Shown here piece by piece: positions 1 through 5,368 of a stretch of 14,244 bases of DNA. The stretch lies in NCBI GenBank assembly GCA_964508975.1, contig CAZDVQ010000087.1, positions 1 to 14,244 on the forward strand, given 5' to 3'. This DNA comes from CAZDVQ01 sp964508975 (GTDB lineage Bacteria; Bacteroidota; Bacteroidia; Chitinophagales; Saprospiraceae). Both the position numbers and the translations under genes were made by a program. Every line of letters begins with the position of its first letter. The stretch's first letter is position 1. The notes under the pieces are model-generated. The model worked only from the letters and a program-made list of their open reading frames with translations. It searched no databases and was not told the origin of the DNA.

Positions 1-40
1 TGCTTTTTCTGTTTGAGGAAAATGTGTCCTAATCGTAGCC
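1..40 (+). repeat. Dispersed repeat R1, copy 1 (truncated by window edge)
   Basis: These 40 bases match 3649-3688 at 38 of 40 positions in the same orientation; the differences are at positions 18 and 24. In the second copy the repeat is preceded by a small GCACC-TTT-GGTGC hairpin and a CCCGGG-type palindrome. This copy begins at the last bases of that hairpin, so the element probably continues leftwards outside the window. No coding potential is seen. It is noncoding intergenic repeat DNA of unknown function. Confidence 0.8.
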
Positions 41-168
41 TTTGCATGGAGGGGAATTTAGCTTATCTTATATTTAATTGATTATCAATAATATAAAAGA
101 AAACCTAGACTCCCCTCCATGCAAAGGAGGGGTGGATGCGCAGGTGGCGTTTTACGCCACGTAGCGCA
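41..168. repeat. Inverted repeat and compound hairpins
   Basis: A perfect 14-base inverted repeat joins 41-54 (TTTGCATGGAGGGG) to 112-125, around a 57-base AT-rich core. The right arm also starts a second hairpin: CCCCTCC at 112-118 pairs with GGAGGGG at 126-132. A third hairpin pairs GTGGCG at 144-149 with CGCCAC at 155-160, with outer arms TGCGC (137-141) and GCGCA (164-168). A GGAGGGGTGG word recurs near 3697. This looks like a REP-like or MITE-like intergenic element. No transposase is nearby. Confidence 0.65.
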
Positions 169-212
169 GACGGGGTGGTAAACCACAACGAAAAATAGAA
201 CCAATCAATCCT

Positions 213-254
213 GCCCCCCGGGTTGCGCTTTGATTAACCCGCGGCTATCGATTT
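213..254 (+). repeat. CCCGGG-type palindromic repeat, copy 1
   Basis: This resembles 3597-3637 in the same orientation and 3384-3414 in inverted orientation. The core forms a hairpin, CGGGTT (219-224) with AACCCG (236-241). It ends about ten bases beyond the stop codon of the small minus-strand gene, so it may be part of the 3' end of that transcript. There is no T-run, so it is not a typical intrinsic terminator. Confidence 0.55.
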
Positions 255-263
255 GAAAATCTA

Positions 264-443
264 TCATTTAGCTAGTTTTTCAAGTACTTCCTTATCTTCT
301 GCCAATATTGTATTTAGGTACATCGAAAGTTGTATTTCATCTTTGGATGCTTTTTCTACTAGCCTTAAATACTTAAGCAAATCACTCAATTTTTCGTCGG
401 GTAATTTATTGACAATCTGTACGATTTCTTGTCTTGTATCCAT
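264..443 (-). CDS. Small 59-aa protein, unknown function
   Basis: A short reading frame from ATG at 441-443 (complement) to a TGA at 264-266. It encodes a charged, probably all-helical protein starting MDTRQEIVQIVNKLPDEKLS and ending EDKEVLEKLAK. It starts two bases after the stop codon of the upstream lipoprotein gene. An AGGAG motif lies about eight bases before the ATG, inside the end of that gene, so translation is probably coupled. The pattern of a short helix, LPDEKL, and a helix with a Leu-Tyr core loosely recalls small antitoxin-like or DUF2281-like proteins, but I cannot assign a family and no toxin gene adjoins it. The coupling, start context and protein-like composition make it a credible gene. 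Its partner is probably the EAD-like lipoprotein. Confidence 0.6.
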   Translation of the reverse strand: MDTRQEIVQIVNKLPDEKLSDLLKYLRLVEKASKDEIQLSMYLNTILAEDKEVLEKLAK

Positions 444-445
444 AC

Positions 446-1825
446 TTACTCCTCCATCTCCGACAATAACTCCAGCAAGGTGTAGTTGATGCGATTTACC
501 ACCTTGTTGAGTTCTTCCTGTTCAATAATGCCCATATTGCATTTATTGTCGGTTTCCTTGAGTTCGGCGTGATGGGTAACCAATTGGTTTTTAAGCTGTT
601 TTGGCAAGTTTTTACCTTTGGTTTCAATAATGGTAATAGCCTTTTCGGTATTCGCTGAGCGGATGGCAGATCGGGCTAGTTCCGCATCAGCGGCACTGAT
701 ACTAGCCTTGAGCAGCACTTTCTTGTTGATGACAAAACGGTAGGCAAAAAATCCACCTACACCGGCTAAAACAAGTCCTAATAGCACAAACAGCAAGGTT
801 TTATAGGAAGACTTGGAAGCCTGTACGTGAATCTCTTTGGTAAACACTGGGAAGTTTTGTGGGTATTCCCCGTTTTTATCCGAGATGATAGCGTTAATCT
901 CGAGGTTTAAGGGGTAATTCCCTTTTTTCAAAGGCATCACATCCCACTGCCAGATGGCGTAGTAGTTATTGTTTTCGTCTAAAACTTGGCGGGCATTACC
1001 GATGGGGGTAATACGCAATACTTCCTGACCACCGCTGTTGCTAGAACAGGTCAGTTCTGCTTCCATCACCTTGCTCAGGTTGATTTTTTCTACTTTGACT
1101 TGTGACGGAGATACCTTTTTGCTCGGTAGGTTCGATAAGTCCGATACCGAAATTTTTACCTCCTCGACGCTGGTATTCAAATCGTTGATGCGCACCGCAA
1201 CCCGTGAAACCTGGTTTACAGTCATCGAATCGGGGATTTGGTAACCAATACTGCCTTTGATAAAATCTACAAACTGGCCTTTTATGCGATCCGATATAGT
1301 AGTCGTTGTACTGTCGTCAGCATCCTCTGACACAGGCAGTGTACTAGAGGCATCATCATCGTTGTTGTCTGTAGCTGGGTCAACAGCTTGGTCCTTGGGT
1401 TCCACGGGCTTTACTTCCCCTGGAATAGGCTTTACGGGTGGTTTTACAATGATTTTTGGTGGAAGTTTTTCTTTGATTCTATCTTTTAGCAAGTCGTCAT
1501 TACTCGAAAAATCATCCCGCTTGTCAATCTTTATCCCACCGCTGTAATCAGGTTTCGGCTTGATTGTAGGCCTTGTACCACCATTAATTTTGTTTCTATC
1601 GATGACGATAGGTTTGGTACTAGAGCTTTTAACAGGTTGTTTTGTCGGTACCACTTTTTCTACGACATATTGCGTATCAGAGGTATTGGCCAGCGCCTTT
1701 TTATCCATGCTAATGGTATCAAAGTTATCAGCCGAGATATCCATTGGGGCAGATGGATTCGTTTCGTTGCCGCAAGCCGCTAGCACACTTAAAAGTAAAA
1801 AAGTGGCGATTAATTTATAGTACAT
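446..1825 (-). CDS. Lipoprotein with beta-rich ectodomain, one TM helix and EAD11-like cytoplasmic tail
   Basis: The 459-aa product starts with a lipoprotein signal (MYYKLIATFLLLSVLAAC), with the lipidated Cys at residue 18. Residues 60-180 are low-complexity and rich in Pro, Lys, Asp and Thr, like a periplasm-spanning linker. Residues 185-335 are predicted beta-rich, with an IWQWDVMPLKKGNYPLNLEI stretch; I recall similar WDVTPLKSG segments just before a TM helix in conflict-associated proteins. Residues 343-362 form one hydrophobic helix followed by R363, K368, K369 and K373, which places the C-terminus in the cytoplasm. Residues 378-459 are helical and resemble effector-associated domain 11, including GIIEQEELNKVVNRINYTLL. 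EADs are adaptor domains proposed to join sensors to effectors by homotypic contact. No effector is present here. It is followed by the coupled 59-aa gene. The lipoprotein and TM calls are firm; the EAD call is from motif memory. Confidence 0.8.
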   Translation of the reverse strand: MYYKLIATFLLLSVLAACGNETNPSAPMDISADNFDTISMDKKALANTSDTQYVVEKVVPTKQPVKSSSTKPIVIDRNKINGGTRPTIKPKPDYSGGIKIDKRDDFSSNDDLLKDRIKEKLPPKIIVKPPVKPIPGEVKPVEPKDQAVDPATDNNDDDASSTLPVSEDADDSTTTTISDRIKGQFVDFIKGSIGYQIPDSMTVNQVSRVAVRINDLNTSVEEVKISVSDLSNLPSKKVSPSQVKVEKINLSKVMEAELTCSSNSGGQEVLRITPIGNARQVLDENNNYYAIWQWDVMPLKKGNYPLNLEINAIISDKNGEYPQNFPVFTKEIHVQASKSSYKTLLFVLLGLVLAGVGGFFAYRFVINKKVLLKASISAADAELARSAIRSANTEKAITIIETKGKNLPKQLKNQLVTHHAELKETDNKCNMGIIEQEELNKVVNRINYTLLELLSEMEE

Positions 1826-1930
1826 GTTGCTCTAGGTTATGTTGAGGTTACTGCTTCTAAATGTCAGCATTTGGAAGATAGATAAACCAAAAGCATATTC
1901 GGTTGCGCTCCACCTTCAAATCCCAAAAAA

Positions 1931-1938
1931 CAAAGATA
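1931..1938 (-). promoter_or_regulatory. Possible Bacteroidota -7 promoter motif for the EAD-like lipoprotein gene
   Basis: Read on the minus strand this is TATCTTTG, matching the Bacteroidota -7 consensus TAnnTTTG. It lies about 105 bases upstream of the start codon at 1825. A clear -33 TTTG element is not seen; only TTTCG occurs near the right distance. This is a single motif match. Confidence 0.35.
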
Positions 1939-1994
1939 GGTAAAGCAACAACATTTAGGCGAAAAAAGTGCTTAGACAGCTAGCTTTATCAACG

Positions 1995-2002
1995 TACCTT
2001 TG
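1995..2002 (+). promoter_or_regulatory. Likely Bacteroidota -7 promoter motif for the substrate-binding protein gene
   Basis: TACCTTTG matches TAnnTTTG and stands 41 bases before the ATG at 2043, a normal spacing in this phylum. It lies inside the reading frame if translation is taken from the upstream ATG at 1968, which supports the later start. The -33 region (around GTGCTTA, 1967-1973) is only a weak match. Confidence 0.45.
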
Positions 2003-2042
2003 CCTGGGCACTTCGGTTTTGTGTACCTTTAATTACCCACTT

Positions 2043-3203
2043 ATGAGATATTTTACCTTGCTCTTGGCGCTCTTAGGCTTGATTGCTTGCCAGCAAAGCC
2101 CCAAGATGGAAACTGCTATTGAACTGGATAACTCGGCTCAACTCGCTGAAAACAAACCCGTTTACGCCAAGAATTACCGCGTGGAACAGCTCGATAATGC
2201 GCGTAAAATTACCGTTATGAACCCCTGGCAAGGTGCACAAGAGCAGTTTAGCTACTACTTGTACCCCAGTAGTCAATACCCTGACAAAGAAAATGCAGGA
2301 AAAGTACAAATCCCGGTACCCGCCCGCAGAATCGTGTGCCTTTCTACCACACAGGCCGCTATGCTGCAAGTTATCGGTGCTGCCGACAATATCGTTGGCC
2401 TCTCGAATACCAAGTTTGTATACGACGAATACTTGCAAAAGCGCATTGCCGCTGGTCAAATCAAAGAGGTTGGCGATGGCTCTAACCTGGATTATGAGGC
2501 TATCGTGGCGCTTAAACCCGACCTGGTTTTTGCCTTTGGTATGGGCAACGCCGATGATGTTTACCAAAAACTTCAAGCTCTTGGCTTAAATGTTGTCCTC
2601 ACCGCCGAATATACTGAGCGCACGCCTTTAGGCAGGGCCGAATGGATGCGTTTCATGGGCGAGTTTACCATGCAAACCGATACAGCCACCAAGTTATTCT
2701 TGAGTCGGGCCAGCGAATACGAATCGCTGGTCAAGTTTAAGTTAAATGAACACAAACCCAATGTACTGGTAGGCATGCCTTACAAAGGTACTTGGTACAT
2801 GCCCGGCGGAGATAGCTATGTGGCTCAATACATCAAGGATGCAGGCGGGAACTACCTGTTCAAATCTGGAGCAGGGCAGGGGAGTGTACCCATGCGCTTC
2901 GAGGATGTGTTTGTAAAAGCTGCTGAAGCCGATGTTTGGCTCGATGTCATGACAGCGCAATCGCTAGATGATATTGAAGGCAACGACCGTAGATTGGTGC
3001 ATGTAAAGGCCTTTCAAGATCGTCAGGTATATAATTATACCAAACGGATTTCAAGCCAAGGTGGTTACGATATTTACGAATCTGCCGTGGTTGAGCCCCA
3101 GAAGGTATTAGCCGATTTTATGAAAATGATTCACGGTGATTTATTTGGTGAGCACCAATTGTTCTATTATGAACACTTGATGAGCAAGGATAAACCTCGT
3201 TAG
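2043..3203 (+). CDS. ABC transporter substrate-binding lipoprotein, iron-complex/cobalamin type
   Basis: This 386-aa lipoprotein is predicted to capture a metal chelate (siderophore, haem or cobalamin) in the periplasm and pass it to an inner-membrane ABC permease. From the ATG at 2043 the protein begins MRYFTLLLALLGLIAC, a clean lipoprotein signal with Cys16. An in-frame ATG at 1968 would add 25 residues ahead of this signal and would include the promoter motif, so it was not used. The body has the two-lobed helical-backbone (Peripl_BP_2) pattern: a first lobe with RRIVCLSTTQAAMLQVIGAA and YEAIVALKPDLVFAF, a linking helix region, then a second lobe with VLVGMPYKGTWYMPGGDSYV and a late VVEPQKVLADFMKMIHGDLF. 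No TonB receptor, permease or ATPase gene is beside it in this window, so the ligand cannot be read from context. Confidence 0.85.
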   Translation: MRYFTLLLALLGLIACQQSPKMETAIELDNSAQLAENKPVYAKNYRVEQLDNARKITVMNPWQGAQEQFSYYLYPSSQYPDKENAGKVQIPVPARRIVCLSTTQAAMLQVIGAADNIVGLSNTKFVYDEYLQKRIAAGQIKEVGDGSNLDYEAIVALKPDLVFAFGMGNADDVYQKLQALGLNVVLTAEYTERTPLGRAEWMRFMGEFTMQTDTATKLFLSRASEYESLVKFKLNEHKPNVLVGMPYKGTWYMPGGDSYVAQYIKDAGGNYLFKSGAGQGSVPMRFEDVFVKAAEADVWLDVMTAQSLDDIEGNDRRLVHVKAFQDRQVYNYTKRISSQGGYDIYESAVVEPQKVLADFMKMIHGDLFGEHQLFYYEHLMSKDKPR

Positions 3204-3383
3204 TTCGTGTTTGTTGCGCGAGGTATGTACTATTTAGTGTTAATTTTATTCGGCTTTAAACTCATCGACTCTGCGCATAGGGTGTTTTGTACCCTATCCG
3301 CTTCTATCCCACCTTGAAAAGGCTAGGATAAGGAGACATTTTTTGCAAGGCACAAAATGAGCCCCAAAGGGGTGAATATCATT

Positions 3384-3629
3384 AGCCCCAGGTAAGCGTA
3401 GCGCAGCCTGGGGTTTAGGCGGTAACAAATGAACCGTGGCGGCAAGCCTTACGATAATGCCCGATACAGGAATCGCCACGGAACGGTAGCGGGACATATT
3501 TTCACAAAAAACTCGGAACCATTGCGCGGCGGTGCAATCTTGTGGCCTTATTTTTTGGTATAGCGCCGCGCCAAAGGTTTGGGGAGGGGCACTATTGCCC
3601 CCGGGCTGCGCTGCGCTTACCCGAGGCTA
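3384..3629. repeat. MITE-like or structured element with ~30-base imperfect inverted ends
   Basis: The left end (3384-3414, AGCCCCAGGTAAGCGTAGCG and on) and the complement of the right end (3598-3629) match over about 30 bases with a few differences. The match continues weakly outwards (AATATCATT against AATAATCAAT). The left end alone folds as CCCCAGG/CCTGGGG. Nested inside are CCGTGGCG (3434-3441) with CGCCACGG (3474-3481), and TTGCGCGGCG (3522-3531) with CGCCGCGCCAA (3564-3574). Such nesting suggests a single long fold in DNA or RNA. No open reading frame or clear target-site duplication is seen. Confidence 0.55.
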
Positions 3630-3648
3630 TTGATTATTGCACCTTTGG

Positions 3649-3688
3649 TGCTTTTTCTGTTTGAGAAAAATCTGTCCTAATCGTAGCC
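3649..3688 (+). repeat. Dispersed repeat R1, copy 2
   Basis: This matches bases 1-40 at 38 of 40 positions. It is preceded by the hairpin GCACC-TTT-GGTGC (3639-3651) and by the right end of the 3384-3629 element, and followed by a GGAGGGGTGG word as in copy 1. The repeated order suggests a composite intergenic unit, not a chance match. Confidence 0.8.
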
Positions 3689-3780
3689 ATGAAAAGGAGG
3701 GGTGGGATTAAACGAAACGCAATGCCTGTAATTGCACCCCCAAACAATCATCCATAATCAACAATCCATAATCTATAATC

Positions 3781-3905
3781 AGGACCAGCAGCTTTGCTGC
3801 GGGTTCCTGCGCGAGGCATGCGGAGGGCAGCGCCGCAGGCGCTGGTGCGAAGCACGGAGCAACGCGAACCCCGTAGCACGCCGACGGCCGTAGGCCGACG
3901 CGCCC
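3781..3905 (-). repeat. GC-rich structured repeat A, copy 1 (inverted)
   Basis: Its reverse complement aligns with 7842-7963 over nearly its whole length, with shared stretches such as GGGGTTCGC, CTCCGTGCTT and CACCAGCGCC. It contains several hairpins: GCGCC/GGCGC, a CGGCC/GGCCG stem near the right end, and CAGCA (3786-3790) with TGCTG (3795-3799) at the left end. It lies 37 bases downstream of the porT-like stop codon. The open frame that can be read through it is produced by the repeat and is not a gene. Confidence 0.8.
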
Positions 3906-3942
3906 AAAAACAAAAACATAAAATGATTTGATAGCTGTAAAT

Positions 3943-4659
3943 CTAGCCCTCAAAATTGAACGAAATGGTGATACAACGGGCGTAGACCTTTTCGAGTAGG
4001 GTAGAGTAAATCAAGTCGCGATCGTAGAACAGGCTGTTATTCAGGCCGTAAGAGAACTTGATTTCTGGCGAGAAGATAAAATATGGGAAGTACACCTGAA
4101 AGCCGAAACCCCATTCCAACAAGAAATCGTGGGTTGAAACCTTAACCAGGTTTGATACCTGACGGGTACGGGAATTGCCCGCCAAATCGAAGTTATATTT
4201 TACACCGGCCAGCACAAACGCCCGCACGTCGCGGTATGGGGCCGATTTATAGCGAATTTGAAACGGCGCCTCCAAGAACACCGCCTCGATGCGTTTATCC
4301 ACCACACGGCCATTTTCCATGTATTGCAAGCGGCGGTCGGCAAACGATAGGGTAGGCAAGAAGCGCACGTCAAAAAACTGCCCCAACTTGAGGTTGGTGA
4401 TGATGCCTAGGTTAAAACCTGGGCCACGCGGCGAAACGATAGAGGTAATACTATCGCTGGTAACGAACTCGCGGGCACGGTGCACGTAATAGTTCGAGGT
4501 GTTGTAGGCCAAGGTAATCCCAAAATAATAGGGCTTATTCATGAACTCCAAATAGTTGCGCGAGTAACGGTCAATTTGACGTTGGGCGTGCAATCCATTC
4601 AGTATCAAGAATGTAATAGCAAGGACTAAGCAGGTTTTTGAGCGGTGTATAGCGAGCAT
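3943..4659 (-). CDS. porT: PorT-like protein of the type IX secretion system
   Basis: A 238-aa protein with an N-terminal signal peptide (about residues 1-25, likely cut after LHA before QRQ). The remainder is made of alternating beta-strand-like segments with aromatic residues and a final strand ending ISFNFEG, as in an outer-membrane beta barrel. Segments such as KPYYFGITLAYNTSNYYV, GPGFNLGIITNLKLGQFFDV and FSPEIKFSYGLNNSLF are typical of PorT, which is needed for assembly of the Bacteroidota type IX secretion machinery. PorT is often found beside the menaquinone methyltransferase gene, as here. The start ATG lies inside the end of menG (34-base overlap), and no later ATG would keep the signal peptide, so translational coupling is likely. 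General outer-membrane PorT-family domain proteins are the alternative. Confidence 0.8.
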   Translation of the reverse strand: MLAIHRSKTCLVLAITFLILNGLHAQRQIDRYSRNYLEFMNKPYYFGITLAYNTSNYYVHRAREFVTSDSITSIVSPRGPGFNLGIITNLKLGQFFDVRFLPTLSFADRRLQYMENGRVVDKRIEAVFLEAPFQIRYKSAPYRDVRAFVLAGVKYNFDLAGNSRTRQVSNLVKVSTHDFLLEWGFGFQVYFPYFIFSPEIKFSYGLNNSLFYDRDLIYSTLLEKVYARCITISFNFEG

Positions 4660-5360
4660 ATGCCTAAAGAAAGCGGTTTTGTATGGATGTTCTCGTAGCC
4701 GTTGCGTTGCAGTACCGATTCAAATTGTTTACCATCGGGAAAGGCTTGAACAGACTCGTACAGGTACGCGTATGCCCGGGGATCTTTTGAAGTAAAACGG
4801 CCTATTGTCGGTAGTATATAACGGAAGTAGAACTGGAACAGTTGCTTAAACGGGAAAATTGTTGGTTTTGAAAACTCTAGCACGGCTAGTGTAGCACCAG
4901 GTTTCAACACGCGCAACATATCGCTTAGGCCTTTGTCCAAGTTCTCGTAGTTACGTACTCCAAATGCAACGGTCATGGCGTCGAAAGTATTGCTTTCAAA
5001 GGGTAGATTCTCGGCATCGCCGTCAATTAGCTCTATATTTTGGCTTAAACCCAGCTTGGCTATTTTCTCGCGGCCTATGTTCAACATCTTCGGCGAGATG
5101 TCGATACCCTTGATTTGTATAGGGGCTAGTTGTTTGTGGGCTTCTATCGCCAAGTCGGCGGTGCCGGTAGCTACATCCAGCAACAAGGCTGGTTTTTGTG
5201 CCTTAAGTGCTGCAATAGCCGACCTCCGCCACGAGCGGTCGATACCCAGCGATAGGAAATGGTTCAGGAAATCATAATAACCTGAGATATTGTCGAACAT
5301 GTTCGACACTTGTTTCTTCTTTTCTTCAGGACTTTGGTACGGTGTTACGTGCTGCGACAT
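4626..5360 (-). CDS. menG: Demethylmenaquinone methyltransferase (UbiE/MenG family)
   Basis: A 244-aa SAM-dependent methyltransferase that makes menaquinone from demethylmenaquinone, the last step of quinone synthesis in this phylum. Visible motifs include KKKQVSNMFDNISGYYDFLN near the N-terminus, the SAM-binding loop LLDVATGTADLAI, GIDISPKML, LIDGDAENLPF, TVAFGVRNYENLDKGL and the late FTSKDPRAYAYLYESVQAFP. Length fits the family (about 240 aa). The reading frame opens further upstream (5423), but the extra 21 residues lie inside the GH57 gene and do not look like family sequence, so MSQHVTPYQ at 5360 was chosen. It starts eight bases after the GH57 gene and overlaps the porT-like gene, so the three are probably one transcript. 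Confidence 0.93.
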   Translation of the reverse strand: MSQHVTPYQSPEEKKKQVSNMFDNISGYYDFLNHFLSLGIDRSWRRSAIAALKAQKPALLLDVATGTADLAIEAHKQLAPIQIKGIDISPKMLNIGREKIAKLGLSQNIELIDGDAENLPFESNTFDAMTVAFGVRNYENLDKGLSDMLRVLKPGATLAVLEFSKPTIFPFKQLFQFYFRYILPTIGRFTSKDPRAYAYLYESVQAFPDGKQFESVLQRNGYENIHTKPLSLGICSLYTAQKPA

Positions 5361-5368
5361 GTTGGTTT

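Larger units (their letters stand above)
3204..3942. other. Gene-free repeat cluster between convergent genes
   Basis: This 739-base stretch separates the plus-strand substrate-binding protein gene from the minus-strand porT-like gene. I find no credible coding frame. It is filled with hairpins and repeats: ATAGGGT/ACCCTAT at 3277-3297, CCCC-AAA-GGGG at 3362-3372, a roughly 246-base element with inverted ends (3384-3629), R1 copy 2 (3649-3688), a short AT-rich word array (about 3750-3781) and the GC-rich repeat A (3781-3905). Both flanking genes read into it, so it may serve as a shared 3' region, but no hairpin followed by a T-run was found. Confidence 0.75.

Noticed and set aside
253..489. 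Plus-strand open frame of 78 codons
   Set aside because: It is antisense to the 59-aa gene and to the end of the lipoprotein gene; its composition is Ser/Thr-rich as expected of an antisense frame.
1968..2042. Upstream start for the substrate-binding protein
   Set aside because: It would place 25 residues before a complete lipoprotein signal and would include the TACCTTTG promoter motif in the coding region.
3277..3297. Hairpin ATAGGGT/ACCCTAT as terminator of the substrate-binding protein gene
   Set aside because: There is no T-run after it and it sits 73 bases past the stop in a region full of other hairpins; evidence is too weak for a terminator call.
3294..3497. Minus-strand open frame of 67 codons
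   Set aside because: It runs through the hairpin-rich intergenic element and has no protein-like features.
3708..3953. Minus-strand open frame of 81 codons at the end of porT
   Set aside because: It lies in GC-rich repeat A and the same kind of frame appears in the second copy near 7842-7963, so it is a product of the repeat.
3384..3963. CRISPR array
   Set aside because: Repeats are few, inverted, imperfect and irregularly spaced, with no cas genes.
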